The position numbers and the translations under genes are program-made. Source: Argopecten irradians (Eukaryota > Mollusca > Bivalvia > Pectinida > Pectinidae). Taken from it: a stretch of 64,000 nt of DNA. Below the pieces are notes generated by a model. It had not been told where the DNA came from and did not search any database. It worked only from the letters and a program-made list of their open reading frames with translations. Position 1 is the first letter of the stretch, and each line of letters opens with the position of its first letter. Shown one piece after another: positions 9,949 through 22,064 of the stretch. Location: NCBI RefSeq assembly GCF_041381155.1, contig NC_091138.1, positions 17,609,255 through 17,673,254 on the forward strand, written 5' to 3'.

Positions 9949-12900
9949 ATGGACGTCACCACTGGACTTGTCTTTACCTTGGTGTTCCTGGTGGTCTATA
10001 AACTCTCCAGACGAGGACCCAAACGTAACCTGCCCCCATGTCCTCCATTCTGTCTGCCAGTAGTCGGTCATTTACCATTACTGGCCCAGCGAGACTTGCT
10101 GGAAACGTTTACCTTACAAAGACGGAAGCTGGGAGATATATACCGCCTAGAGATCGGAAGTACAACTGTTGTGGTTATCAGTAGCTACCGTCTCCTTCAC
10201 ACAGCCTTCGTCAAAAATGCAGACATCTTCTCTGATCGTCCTCATTCGATCTTCATGGAGTTATGTAAAGACAACGGTAGGTGACATGGAATTATGTAAA
10301 GACAACGGTAGATGACATGGAGTTATGTAAAGACAACGGTAGGTGACATGGAGCTATGTAAAGACAACGGTAGGTGACATGGAGTTATGTAAACACAACG
10401 GTAGGTGACATGGAGTTATGTAAAGACAACGGTAGGTGGTATGGAGTTATGGAAAGACAACGGTAGGTGACATGGAGTTATGTAAAGACAACGGTAGGTG
10501 GTATGGAATTATGTAAAGACAACGGTAGGTGACATGGATCTATGTAAAGACAACGGTAGGTGACATGGAGTTATGTAAACACAACGGTAGGTGACATGGA
10601 GCTATGTAAAGACAACGGTAGGTGACATGGAGTTATGTAAACACAACGGTAGGTGACATGGAGTTATGTAAACACAACGGTAGGTGGTATGGAGCTATGT
10701 AAAGACAACGGTAGGTGACATGGAGTTATGTAAAGACAACGGTAGGTGACATGGAGCTATGTAAAGACAACGGTAGGTGGTATGGAGTTATGTAAACACA
10801 ACGGTAGGTGACATGGAGTTATGTAAAAACAACGGTAGATGACATGGAGCTATGTAAAGACAACGGTAGGTGACATGGAGCTATGTAAAGACAACGGTAG
10901 GTGGTATGGAGTTATGTAAACACAACGGTAGGTGACATGGAGTTATGTAAAAACAACGGTAGATGACATGGAGCTATGTAAAGACAACGGTAGGTGACGT
11001 GGAGTTATGTCAAGACAACGGTAGGTGGTATGGAGCTATGTAAAGACAACGGTAGGTGACATGGAGTTATGTAAAGACAACGGTAGGTGACATGGAGCTA
11101 TGTAAAGACAACGGTAGGTGGTATGGAGTTATGTAAACACAACGGTAGGTGACATGGAGTTATGTAAAAACAACGGTAGATGACATGGAGCTATGTAAAG
11201 ACAACGGTAGGTGACATGGAGCTATGTAAAGACAACGGTAGGTGACATGGAGTTATGTAAAGACAACGGTAGGTGACATGGAGCTATGTAAAGACAACGG
11301 TAGGTGGTATGGAATTATGTAAAGACAACGGTAGGTGACATGGAGTTATGTAAAGACAACGGTAGGTGACATGGAGTTATGTAAAGACAACGGTAGGTGG
11401 TATGGAGTTATGTAAACACAACGGTAGGTGACATGGAGCTATGTATATGTAAAGACAACGTAAGGTGACATGGAGTTATGTAAAGACAACGGTAGGTGGT
11501 ATGGAGTTATGTAAAGACAACGGTAGGTGACATGGAGTTATGTAAAGACAACGGTAGGTGACATGAAGTTTATTTTATTTTTAGATACGTACAAATGACA
11601 TTTTCATTTCGAAGTTTACCTAGTGGTTAACTTTTACACTACCCAAACGTACCATTCATACATAACATGCCTTGTTCCGTTGCGATTGTGGTCAGTACCA
11701 TACATATATGATGTAAGTATTGATCTATGCTGTTGACAAGAGAACGGACCATGTACAGGGTGTTTACGACCAAATATCGATTCTAGTGAACATGGTTATT
11801 CAACTACTGACCTCCGGTCTCATCGTTTGTCGCTTGATTAAGACATCTCTAAATTGTTTAGGCCAGTCTAGTTGACACTTAGACGGATGTGGTAATGAGT
11901 CCATGTCCTCTGCATGACACTGTCACTAATCTAAACCATTGAGATCAACAGTTACAGTAACGGGAGTTTTACATCTAAATTTCATATTCGACAACCTTAA
12001 GGAGCGTATACTGTTTGAATTAAGAAAATACCTCATTTTTCTTCCTTGATATTACTTACGATGATAGTAGGGGCCCTGACTTAGAACCTCTAACATTGTT
12101 GAAGTGTTAGTACCTTGATATATGTATATTTCCGAAGGTTATTTTTTCTTTAGGAAATCATGGAATTGGAAAAATACAGCAAATGCCCTCTTGGGGAAGG
12201 GGACCAAACAGTCCCAGATGTACATTACAAAGTCACTGCCTTCAGTGATCCTCGTACAGTTCAATTGTATTGTCCCAAACGAGAACTTATATACACTAAT
12301 TTATTGCTGTTTTTGTAAATGAAACCAATAAACAATGTACGACGACAGCATTAATGTAAAACGGTTTGTTCATGTTGATTTAGTTCTGTGTGTACGCTAC
12401 AATTATATGGCAAAACAAAGCGCAGAACTCTAGGAGAAAAGGTAGAAACTGTCGATGTCAAAACAATGGTATCATCATAATCGCCACTGGGGCTAATTTC
12501 TTTATTTTTAATTTATTGCTTTCAGTCATAGCTTCTTGGTCATTATTTTCAGGTATAATTCTACTAAATGGTCCCAAATGGAAAGCACAACGACAGACAA
12601 TTTTGAAAAACTTCAGATACTTTTGTTCAAGAACAACAATATTGGAGGCGATTATTCATAAACAGATACATCGTTTACGTGACGGCATTGATGCAGTAGA
12701 TGGCCAGGCGATAGACCCTACACAACTTCTGAACGAAGCTATTTCCAGCGTGGTGGGAGAGGTCACCATTGGCCAGGTAGCAGATACGAATTCAGACGAA
12801 TTCAAAACTTTTGTCAATGACAACAATAATATAGTTCATGCTACAGCAAAAGCAGTCATTATGGACTTTCTACCATTCCTTCGACACTTGCCCATAGATC

Positions 12901-14857
12901 TGTTCCGTCATGCCAAATGTGAACAGTTATACTTCAAAACTACGTCATTTGTAAGGAGAATGATTGGCATGAGGCGGCAATTGGGTTTAGAGAAAGGAGA
13001 ACCACGTGACCTAATGCAGGCGTATCTTAAAGGCCACGACGAGCCGGACGGTAGGTATTTAGGCATAAGGTAAAATAAAAATGTTATTCATAGACGTATG
13101 TGTAGTGATGCAATTTCAGAAAATAGAAACATTACTTGGACAACAGACCGGCAGAGTAATTGTTCGACAGGGAATTCTAAATTTCGATTTTAATCTAGAC
13201 GTACCAACTAAAACGCCCAAGAGTGGTTCAACTGTAACTTATATTTGCTACTTGTTTATCTATATAATTGATAGACTGGTTCGTTCTTGAAGGACATTTG
13301 AATGACATCATTAAAAAGCCCTACAATTAATAATGAACCAGATCTGTATAGTAAAGTTAAATTCAATATGTCTCGCTTTACTTCGGCATTAGAATTTTCG
13401 TATTTACAGAAGAACAAGTGATCCAGACCGTTGCCGACATGTTTGCTGCGGGTCTGGAGACCACAGTTAGTACACTACGATGGGGTCTGGCATACCTTAC
13501 ACAGTACCCGGAAGTCCAAACCCGCCTCCAACAGGAAGTGGACCACGCCCTCCCACCAGGCACGCTGCCCTCCATGGCTGACAAACAGGCGATGCCGTAC
13601 GTGGAGGCGTTCGTGATGGAGCTCCTCCGGCATGCTGATGTAGCACCGGTTGGTCTGCTCCACACAGCAACCTGTGATACAACTCTCGACGGGTACTTTA
13701 TACCTAAGGGATCGACTATCATACCAAATATTGACTCTGTACTCAAAGACCCAAACAATTACAAAAATCCGTACGAATTTAATCCTGATCGCTTCATTGA
13801 CGGAGAAGGAAAGGTTTTCAAACCAGAAACCTTTATTCCATTTTTCTTTGGTAAGTGTGCATCCACAGAAACGTCATTCCTATAAATCGTTAGCATATTA
13901 TTTTGGTATATAATTTTTCGAGTTTATGTTAATTACATACCTAAACTAAATGATATAGTTTAATCTCTTTCAAGTTTTGGTATTTGCCTTCTTAATTTTA
14001 CAATAGAAGAACTGCATGGCGCCGCTGAATCCAAAAATACCTACAGGGACAAATTCAGTCTAAGAGTACATTAAAATTTGCACATATTTCGGAAACAACC
14101 CATTTCTAGTAGAAATTAGATTAGTTGGTTTTACTGTGATATGCCAAAAAAGCCCACCATAGTGAAATGTATGTGAAATGTTTAAACTCGCTTATTGTCC
14201 ATTATACATACAGTAGTCGTCAGATGTTTTGTATGCCGAACCCTGGCCCTTGTCAGTGTAGTAAAGAATTTTTTGCTTTGAACTTCTCAAATCGCTGTTA
14301 CAGCAGTGTTTTTTCGTCATTAGATGCATGTTCTTGTCTTAAAATAATTTCATCAACTCCTCAGTGGTTATGTATACTGTATTGCATTTGTTTAACGTGC
14401 GTGACTTTGACTCGGGGTATGGGTAGAGCGTACATGTTGTACCTGCTTAATCATATTGAATTTCAATGCTATCAATCAAAACACATATGTACTAATGTCG
14501 TGAAATTTGTCAGTATTATTTGTTATATGTTTCATAAGGAATGTAGAACAATACATTTTCCTTCGTGGTGATATGTAACAGAATTAGCTTAACTGAATTG
14601 TCCCTTTAATATCCTGAGTTCATTGTAAAAATCTTACCATCACAAAAATAACTGTTACCTTATTGAATTCTACAGGAAAACGTTTATGTATTGGTGAACA
14701 GATAGCTCGGACGAACCTGACGCTGTTCTTGACGTCACTGGTTCAACGTTACACGATAACACGAGACAGCTCAGACCCGATCCAAGGAACATTAAACATC
14801 ACCTATTGTCCTGCTGACTTCAAAGTCCACTTCCACAAGCGCGAGACAACTCGCTAG
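9949..14857 (+). CDS. Cytochrome P450, CYP2 clan (four exons, 482 aa)
   Basis: Exons 9949-10276, 12553-13050, 13410-13850 and 14676-14857 join in phase (1449 nt with stop); every junction is GT-AG. Microsomal haem monooxygenase. The N-terminus (MDVTTGLVFTLVFLVVYKL) is a membrane anchor, followed by the proline hinge PPCPPFCLPVVGHLP. GPKWKAQRQ in exon 2 is the C-helix WxxxR. Exon 3 has the I-helix AAGLETT (oxygen activation), the K-helix ExxR (ELLR) and the PERF-region equivalent NPDRF. The haem loop FFFGKRLCIG spans the exon 3/4 junction and matches FxxGxRxCxG with the cysteine ligand present. Length is normal for the family and nothing essential is missing, so this looks functional. The Met at 9949 is chosen because it starts the anchor. 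Exon 1 ends inside a 31-bp minisatellite that repeats its donor. Substrate and subfamily cannot be read from the sequence. Confidence 0.92.
10255..11565 (+). repeat. 31-bp minisatellite (~42 copies) spanning the P450 exon 1/intron 1 junction
   Basis: Each unit is the last ~22 nt of exon 1 (ATGGAGTTATGTAAAGACAACG) split here as ATGGAGTTATGTAAAG + ACAACG, followed by ~9 nt of intron beginning GTAGGTGAC. The first unit contains the genuine 3' end of exon 1 with its donor at 10277; the rest lie in intron 1. Most copies keep GTAGGT, some have GTAGAT or GTAGGTGGT. Reading past the first donor reaches TGA at 10282-10284, so only the first donor gives an open message. Confidence 0.93.
11566..12552 (+). 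other. P450 intron 1, remainder
   Basis: Non-coding. Short open frames without P450 character. The acceptor is at 12551-12552 after a T-rich stretch (ATTATTTTCAG). Confidence 0.6.
14045..14605 (-). mobile_element. TIR element in P450 intron 3 (AGGGACAATTCA family, copy 1)
   Basis: Ends are inverted: AGGGACAAATTCAGTCTAAG at the left and CTGAATTGTCCCT at the right, the latter followed by TTAA. Internally it matches the reverse complement of the 16034-16384 element over long stretches (for example TTGGTTTTACTGTGATATGC and ATGCCGAACCCT). No transposase ORF; a MITE-like non-autonomous element. Confidence 0.7.
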
Positions 14858-15480
14858 GGGAGGAAATGTCACGTGATTAAGACTTCTTGGTACGACACAT
14901 ATTTCAATGTCACCTCTAAGTGGCCTTACAAAAGACAGAATTCTGTTAATCCAGTAATGCTAGACGTCGGTATTGAGAAACTTTTGATGGGCATTACCGA
15001 CACGACGATCACGACTAATGATCAAATGTGTCGTGCTATACCTCTAATATTGTTGGAGTAGGACAATGTGTTATTTATTTATATTTCAATCTATCTAGTG
15101 ACATTAATCATTCAACGTTTGCCAAAATACTTCGTGCATATACATGTATTTTGTATCTCTACAAATCGTCTTGTATCACTGTCAGGATGCAGTATTGGAG
15201 CAAATAAGAGGAAGTCGATCCTTATCTCTATCTTATCATTTTATTGCCTGTATATTTTGTAATCCATTTTGTTTTGTTAAACTATTAAAGTGTAATAGTC
15301 TTTTGTATACAGTATCTCAGAAAACAGAAAGTTATATCAAAGCACAATCGACAAAGTGCTGAAATCAAGTAGATAACTATTAACGGACTCCTTCAGGCGG
15401 GGGTAGGGCAAACCCCCTCGCCACCTTCTCCAAGCAAATGCTTGGGTCACAATGATCGGCCGATATCCGGCATAGGAGGT
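14858..15480 (+). other. Presumed P450 3' UTR and flank
   Basis: Follows the P450 stop. ATTAAA near 15282 is a plausible poly-A signal variant. No other gene is recognised. Confidence 0.3.
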
Positions 15481-15492
15481 AATCTGGAGTAC

Positions 15493-15612
15493 ACACAGGG
15501 ACCTGACAAGATTTTTTTAACTAACAGTAAACACACATATATTTTAGTATAATAATGCTATAATATATATGTATACTGCTAGTTAAATAAAAATTCGTGC
15601 TAGGTCTCTGTG
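15493..15612. mobile_element. Palindromic MITE with a 7-bp direct flank
   Basis: The ~120-bp block is an imperfect palindrome: the left arm starts CACAGGGACCTGACAAGATT, and the right arm, reverse-complemented, starts CACAGAGACCTAGCACGAAT; both continue through an AT-rich centre. GGAGTAC occurs directly before (15486-15492) and directly after (15613-15619), a likely target-site duplication. Confidence 0.75.
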
Positions 15613-16033
15613 GGAGTACTAGTACACCGCTGGTTTTGGCCATTTTCCCGACATCGGACAATATCGGTGAACAAATTAAATGTTTCGCACATCATTTACA
15701 TAAGAAAGTGGCAGTGCGGTAATCGGCGTCTGTTTCAAACGAGAATTATTTGGGGGACAACGAAGCAGAGTATGTACACCAAGCATCCAATACTAATCGG
15801 CCGATTATCATAAGATGTCTTGGCGATAACCGGCCCATTCTCCGGACACCGTACGAATGTCTTACGGATAATGAACGATAGATGTACCAGGCCCGCCGAA
15901 TGTCGGGCGGCGTGATTGCCACTCGATTCCCGACTGTATCTTGAACGATACTTATTAAATAAACGACGCGTGAAGGACACGTGGCCGGTTATGAAATCTA
16001 CGGGACACAGGAATGATTTTAACTTTGAGTTAA

Positions 16034-16384
16034 AGGGACAATTCACTCAAACAAATAAGCTACATAACCACTGAGAAGGTGATAAAATGATTTTTAGGCA
16101 AGACAATTCACCTAATAAGGTAAACACACTACTATCAGAGCGATTTGAGCAGTTCTAGACAAAAGTTGCATTACTCTAAGAGCAAGGGATAGGGTTCGGC
16201 ATACAAGAAGTTCGACCACAATGTGTAATGGCGGAATCGAGCTAGTTTGAACATCTACACACATGTCACAACCATGGGCTTTTCAGGCATATCACAGTAA
16301 AACCGACTGATCTAATTTCCATTAGAACTTGTTTTTTCCGATATATGTACAAATTTTAATGTTCTCTTAGACTGAATTGCCCCT
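16034..16384 (+). mobile_element. TIR element, TTAA-flanked (AGGGACAATTCA family, copy 2)
   Basis: Left end AGGGACAATTCACTCA, right end (reverse complement) AGGGGCAATTCAGTCT, with TTAA immediately on both sides (16030-16033 and 16385-16388), the target preference of piggyBac-type transposition. 351 bp, no ORF. Opposite orientation to the copy in P450 intron 3. Confidence 0.75.
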
Positions 16385-16388
16385 TTAA

Positions 16389-17036
16389 ATCTCTTATGGT
16401 AAATCCCCGTTGCTGCTTGAGAGCCCCGGCCACCTGCCGGCCATGTCTGATGTCCTGCCGGGAACCGCGCTAAAATAAGGCTAATCGGAAGGGGTTGCGT
16501 CATCGGTTATGACCGAAGTATAACTGACATCCTAATCCTCGATATATTTCTGAACCGCTCCCCTGTGTATGACTACTAAAACTTATTCGTATATAATTGG
16601 AAAAGTGATATTTTAACTCATCAAAAGGGACAGATACAGAATTTATGAACACAACCTAATATTAGAAAAACATCTACTGTGTACATCTCCCTGCACGACT
16701 AGCTAACCTGTTCTGTAATGAACATGTACTAGCAAATTAGCAGTGGAATAAATTGAACATGTAACTTCTGTAATCAAAACGACATTGGAGACGAATTTCA
16801 TTATTTATTTAATTGTAATGACCGTCAAATGCTAAGTAGCAGAAAGAAATTGCTATCTTTAAATTCAATACTCTTTTTAATTTTGTTGTAGATGACGAAT
16901 TAGTTTCACTTGTAAGATTAATAAAAAAGAGAGATAATGAAGTATTTCCATTGTTTATCAAATGTCTATGTATATATATGTGTGTCCTGTCTGCATGTAA
17001 TTTTCTACACTTATGAGAATGTAATTTAATTTCATG
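16389..17036. other. No gene recognised
   Basis: AT-rich intergenic sequence; no motif-bearing ORF. Confidence 0.4.
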
Positions 17037-17175
17037 TGTAACACTCATTTCTATTGGTTAGATCTTTGAGGTTATTTTTCCATAGACCGAAAGAATTGTT
17101 CGTCACGTATTATGACGTCATAAATACAAAACATTTTCGCGGGGAATTTTAAAAGCGGCAGAGACCTTGGCCAAC
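17037..17175 (+). repeat. Dispersed repeat family B, copy 2, carrying TGACGTCA
   Basis: Same ordered landmarks as 4010-4150, including TATTATGACGTCAT and TTTCGCGGGGAATTTTA. Confidence 0.75.
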
Positions 17176-17294
17176 CTGAATTATTGAATAAGATATCAAA
17201 GAGCCATAACTCAATTTAATTGTAAGTAAGTAAAATTACGGAAATTTATGCCTAATTAGTACCTGATTGAGTTATCTGATTATATTATAAACAT

Positions 17295-17413
17295 TATTCT
17301 CAATATCTTTTGGGGTAATGAAGTTATAGACAAAAGACGGATGGACAGGTGAAGAATGGCCTTCCGTTTTTTGTCTATGACTTCATAACCCCAAAAGGTA
17401 TTGAGAATATTGC
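17295..17413. repeat. Long inverted repeat (hairpin, arms ~45-50 bp)
   Basis: Left arm TTCTCAATATCTTTTGGGGT...AGACAAAAGACGGA; the right arm is its near-perfect complement, ending AACCCCAAAAGGTATTGAGA. The loop is ~20 bp. It could be a MITE or a cruciform-forming site. Confidence 0.8.
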
Positions 17414-17444
17414 TTAAAATTTAGTTGTCATAGTTACTGTCATG

Positions 17445-20400
17445 GGTCCTTGCCAACGCACATTCCATTGTCTCTCACTACTGTCCTTGCCAACGCACAT
17501 TCAATTGTATCACTACTTTTCTTGCCAACACACATTCAATTTTCTCACTGCTGTCCTTGCCAACGCACCTTTATTGTCTCACAGCTGTCCTTGACAACGC
17601 ACATTCCATTGTCTTTCACTACTGTCCTTGTCAACACACATTCCGTTGTCTCCTACTACTATCCTTGCCAACGCACATTCCATTGTCTCTCACTACTGTC
17701 CTTGTCAACACACATTCCGTTGTCTCCTACTACTATCCTTGCCAACGCACATTCCATTGTCTCTCACTACTGTCCTTGCCAGCGCACATTCAATTGTATC
17801 ACTACTTTCCTTGCCAACACACATTCAATTTTCTCACTGCTGTCCTTGCCAACGCACCTTTATTGTCTCACAGCTGTCCTTGACAACGCACATTCCATTG
17901 TCTTTCACTACTGTCCTTGTCAACACACATTCCATTGTCTCACTGCTGTCCTTGCAAACGCATATTCCATTGTCTCACTGCTGACCTTGACAACGCACAT
18001 TGCATTGTCTCTCACTACTGTCCTTGCCAACACACATTGCATTGTCTCTCACTACTGTCCTTGCCAACACACATTCCATTGTCTCACTGCTGTCCTTGCC
18101 AACGCACATTCCATTTTCTCACTGCTGTCCTTACCAACGCACATTCCAGTCTCACTGCTGTTCTTGCCAACGCACATTCCCTTGTCTCTTACTACTGCCC
18201 TTACCAACGCACATTCCATTGTCTCTCACTATTGTCCTTGCCAACGCACATTCCATTGTCTCTCACTACTGTCCTTGCCAACGCACATTCCACTGTCTCT
18301 CACTGCTAACCTTGCCGACTCACATTCCATTGTCTCTCACTGCTGTCCTTGCCAACGCACATTCCATTGTCTCTCACTGCTGCCCTTGCCAACGCACATT
18401 CCATTATCTCACTTCTGTCCTTGCAAACGCACATTCCATTGTCTCACTGATGTCCTTGCCAACGCACATTCCATCGTCTCTCACTGCTGTCCTTGCCAAC
18501 GCACATACCATTGTCTCACTGCTGACCTTGACAACGCACATTGCATTGCATTCACTGCTGTCCTTGTCAACGCACATTCCATTCTCTCACAGCTGTCATT
18601 GCCAACGCACATTGCATTGTCTCTCACTACTGTCCTTGCCAACGCACATTCCATTTTCTCACTGCTATCCTTGCCAACGCACATTCCATTGTCTCATTGC
18701 TGTCCTTGCCAACGCACATTCCATTGTCTCACTGCTGTTCTTGCCAACGCACATTCCACTGTCTCTCACTGCTGTCCTTGCCGACGCACATTCCATTTTC
18801 TCTCACTACTGTCCTTGCCAACGCACATTCAATTGTCTCACTACTTTCCTTGCCAACACACATTCAATTTTCTCAATGCTGTCCTTGCCAACGCACCTTT
18901 ATTGTCTCACTGCTGTCCTTGCCAACGCACATTCCATTTTCTCACTGCTATCCTTGCCAACGCACATTCCATTGTCTCACTGCTGTCCTTGCCAACGCAC
19001 ATTCCATTGTCTCACTGCTGTTCTTGCCAACGCACATTCCCTTGTCTCTTACTACTGCCATTGCCAACGCACATTCCATTGTCTCTCACTACTGTCCTTG
19101 CCAGCGCACATTCAATTGTATCACTACTTTCCTTGCCAACACACATTCAATTTTCTCACTGCTGTCCTTGCCAACGCACCTTTATTGTCTCACAGCTGTC
19201 CTTGACAACGCACATTCCATTGTCTTTCACTACTGTCCTTGTCAACACACATTCCATTGTCTCACTGCTGTCCTTGCAAACGCATATTCCATTGTCTCAC
19301 TGCTGACCTTGACAACGCACATTGCATTGTCTCTCACTACTGTCCTTGCCAACACACATTGCATTGTCTCTCACTACTGTCCTTGCCAACACACATTCCA
19401 TTGTCTCACTGCTGTCCTTGCCAACGCACATTCCATTTTCTCACTGCTGTCCTTACCAACGCACATTCCAGTCTCACTGCTGTTCTTGCCAACGCACATT
19501 CCCTTGTCTCTTACTACTGCCCTTACCAACGCACATTCCATTGTCTCTCACTACTGTCCTTGCCAACACACATTCCACTGTCTCTCACTGCTAACATTGC
19601 CGACTCACATTCCATTGTCTCTCACTGCTGTCCTTGCCAACGCACATTCCATTGTCTCACACTGCTGCCCTTGCCAACGCACATTCCATTATCTCACTTC
19701 TGTCCTTGCCAACGCACATTCCATTGTCTCACTGATGTCCTTGCCAACGCACATTCCATCGTCTCTTACTGCTGTCCTTGCCAACGCACATACCATTGTC
19801 TCACTGCTGACCTTGACAACGCACATTGCATTGCATTCACTGCTGTCCTTGTCAACGCACATTCCATTCTCTCACAGCTGTCATTGCCAACGCATGTTGC
19901 ATTGTCTCTCACTACTGTCCTTGCCAACGCACATTCCATTTTCTCACTGCTATCCTTGCCAACGCACATTCCATTGTCTCATTGCTGTCCTTGCCAACGC
20001 ACATTCCATTGTCTCACTGCTGTTCTGCCAACGCACATTCCATTGTCTCTCACTACTGTCCTTGCCAACGCACATTCCATTATCTCTCACTACTGTCCTT
20101 GCCAACGCACATTCCATTGTCTCACTACTTTCCTTGCCAACACACATTCAATTTTCTCAATGCTGTCCTTGCCAACGCACCTTTATTGTCTCACTGCTGT
20201 CCTTGCCAACGCACATTCCATTTTCTCACTGCTATCCTTGCCAACGCACATTCCATTGTCTCACTGCTGTCCTTGCCAACGCACATTCCATTGTCTCACT
20301 GCTGTTCTTGCCAACGCACATTCCCTTGTCTCTTACTACTGCCATTGCCAACGCACATTCCATTGTCTCTCACTACTGTCCTTGCCAACGCACATTCCAT

Positions 20401-21290
20401 TGTCTCACACTACTGTCCTTGCCAACGCACATTCCACTGTCTCTCACTGCTGTCCTTGCCGACGCACATTCCATTTTCTCACTGCTGTCCTTGCCAACGC
20501 ACATTCCATTGTCTCACTGCTGTTCTTGCCAACGCACATTCCATTGTCTCTCACTACTGCCCTTGCCAACGCACATTCTATTGTCTCACTACTGTCCTTG
20601 CAAACGCACATTCCATTGTCTCTCACTACTGTCCTTGCTAACGCACATTCCACTGTCTCTCACTGCAGTCCTTGCCAACGCACATTCCACTGTCTCTCAC
20701 TGCTGTCCTTGCCAACGCACATTCCTTTGTCTCTCACTACTGTCCTTCCCAACGCACATTCACTTGTCTCTCACTACTGCCCTTGCCAACGCACATTCCA
20801 TTGTCTCTCACTACTGTCCTTGCCAACGCACATTCCATTGTCTCTCACTGCTGTCCTTGCCAACGCACATTCCATTGTCTCTCACTGCTGTCCTTGCCAA
20901 CGCACATTCCATTGTCTCTCACTGCTGTCCTTGCCAACGCATATACCATTTTCTCACTGCTGACCTTGACAACGCACATTGCATTGCATTCACTGCTGTC
21001 CTTGTCAACGCACATTACATTGTCTCACAGCTGTCATTGCCAACGCACGTTGCATTGTCTCTCACTACTGTCCTTGCCAACGCACATTGCATTGTCTCTC
21101 ACTACTGTCCTTGCCAACACACATTCCATTGTTTCACTGCTGTCCTTGCCAACGCACATTCCATTGTCTCACTGCTGTCCTTACCAATGCATATTGCCCT
21201 ATCTCTGACTGCTGCTTTTATCAATGTATATTCTCCCGTGTCTGACTGCTATCCTTGCCAATACAACTACTCCCCGTCACAGCAATGAAC
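17445..21290 (+). repeat. 3.8-kb minisatellite, 35-37 bp unit, ~108 copies, with higher-order duplication
   Basis: Core unit CCTTGCCAACGCACATTCCA followed by TTGTCTC(TC)ACT(A/G)CTGT; the 35- and 37-nt forms alternate. A block at about 17880-19200 recurs about 1.32 kb later (the same rare variants such as GCAAACGCATATTCC appear at both places), and a shorter repeat of it appears near 20950. The unit has no stop codon in any plus-strand frame, so open frames of several hundred codons (up to 915) arise without implying a protein; because the unit is not a multiple of three, the translation cycles through LPTHIPLSL, ANAHSIVS and CPCQRTFHC. The plus strand is strongly G-poor. Confidence 0.95.
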
Positions 21291-21650
21291 GTCTCCACTC
21301 GACTGTCACCATCCATGTTTTTTTCGACCGATCCAATTTCCTCCAGTGTTTTTTCTTAGCGGTGTACATATCCTACTGATACCAATTAATATTGTATAAC
21401 CAATCCACTTGATATGTGATTTTGCTGACCTGTGATGCCCCAGTTCTCATATGAACCTCTTGTTATATCCTCTGTTGATATAATAATATTTCCTGAAAAG
21501 CGTTTCGATCTTACCTGTGTCCATTAATTCCGGGGTTTACCTTGTCTTCTAGTCTGGGGTATTATTATAGTATTCACTTTGGATCTCCTATTGTTCTGTA
21601 CATAATTGGATCTTTACTGTAAGAACGGGAAATCCAATCACCGTGGAATC
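21291..21650. other. No gene recognised
   Basis: Unique sequence between the minisatellite and a MITE; no supported ORF. Confidence 0.4.
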
Positions 21651-21763
21651 TAGCCCGAGAGACCCTGGTCCTGACACCAGACTTAGACATTATAACAGAT
21701 AGGCCAGACATCTATCTGTCATAATGTCCAAGTCTGGTGTCAGGGCCAGAATCTCTCGGGCTA
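21651..21763. mobile_element. Foldback MITE with TAGCCCGAGAG ends
   Basis: Arms of ~55 bp: left TAGCCCGAGAGACCCTGG..., right (reverse complement) TAGCCCGAGAGATTCTGG..., both continuing CTGACACCAGACTT and GACATTAT, with a very short loop. The TA at each tip could be a Tc1/mariner-type target duplication. Confidence 0.85.
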
Positions 21764-22064
21764 CGTGGGATCCTGTTTCACTACTGTGTTTCCCAATGCT
21801 AGTCAGATTATTTACTATTTTTAAGCAGTGTTCGTTCAAGACGTTATGTACACCATTTTCAATCTGATTAAAATAATGATCTTCACTAAATGTATTTCAA
21901 TCAGAATGCGACATTCTGTTAATATATTAGGGTTGTTTTGGCACTGTTGGATAAAAGACTTGAAATTGAAGGCCTTCTCAAAGTCGGCAAAGACCTCAAA
22001 TTTAGCGTTCGGCTCGGTGCACTTTTCACTCTGATGTTTCGTAGTGTAGCTGTTGTTTTACTGT

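Noticed and set aside
10255..11565. CRISPR array
   Set aside because: Units are contiguous without unique spacers, and the DNA is clearly eukaryotic.
12122..12322. Open frame in P450 intron 1 as an extra exon
   Set aside because: No P450 motif, and exons 1 and 2 already join in phase at the family-typical position.
17450..21288. Very long plus-strand open frames (up to 915 codons) as a repetitive secreted or surface protein
   Set aside because: They arise because the 35/37-nt unit has no stop in any plus frame; frames overlap one another and no promoter, signal peptide or splice context is seen.
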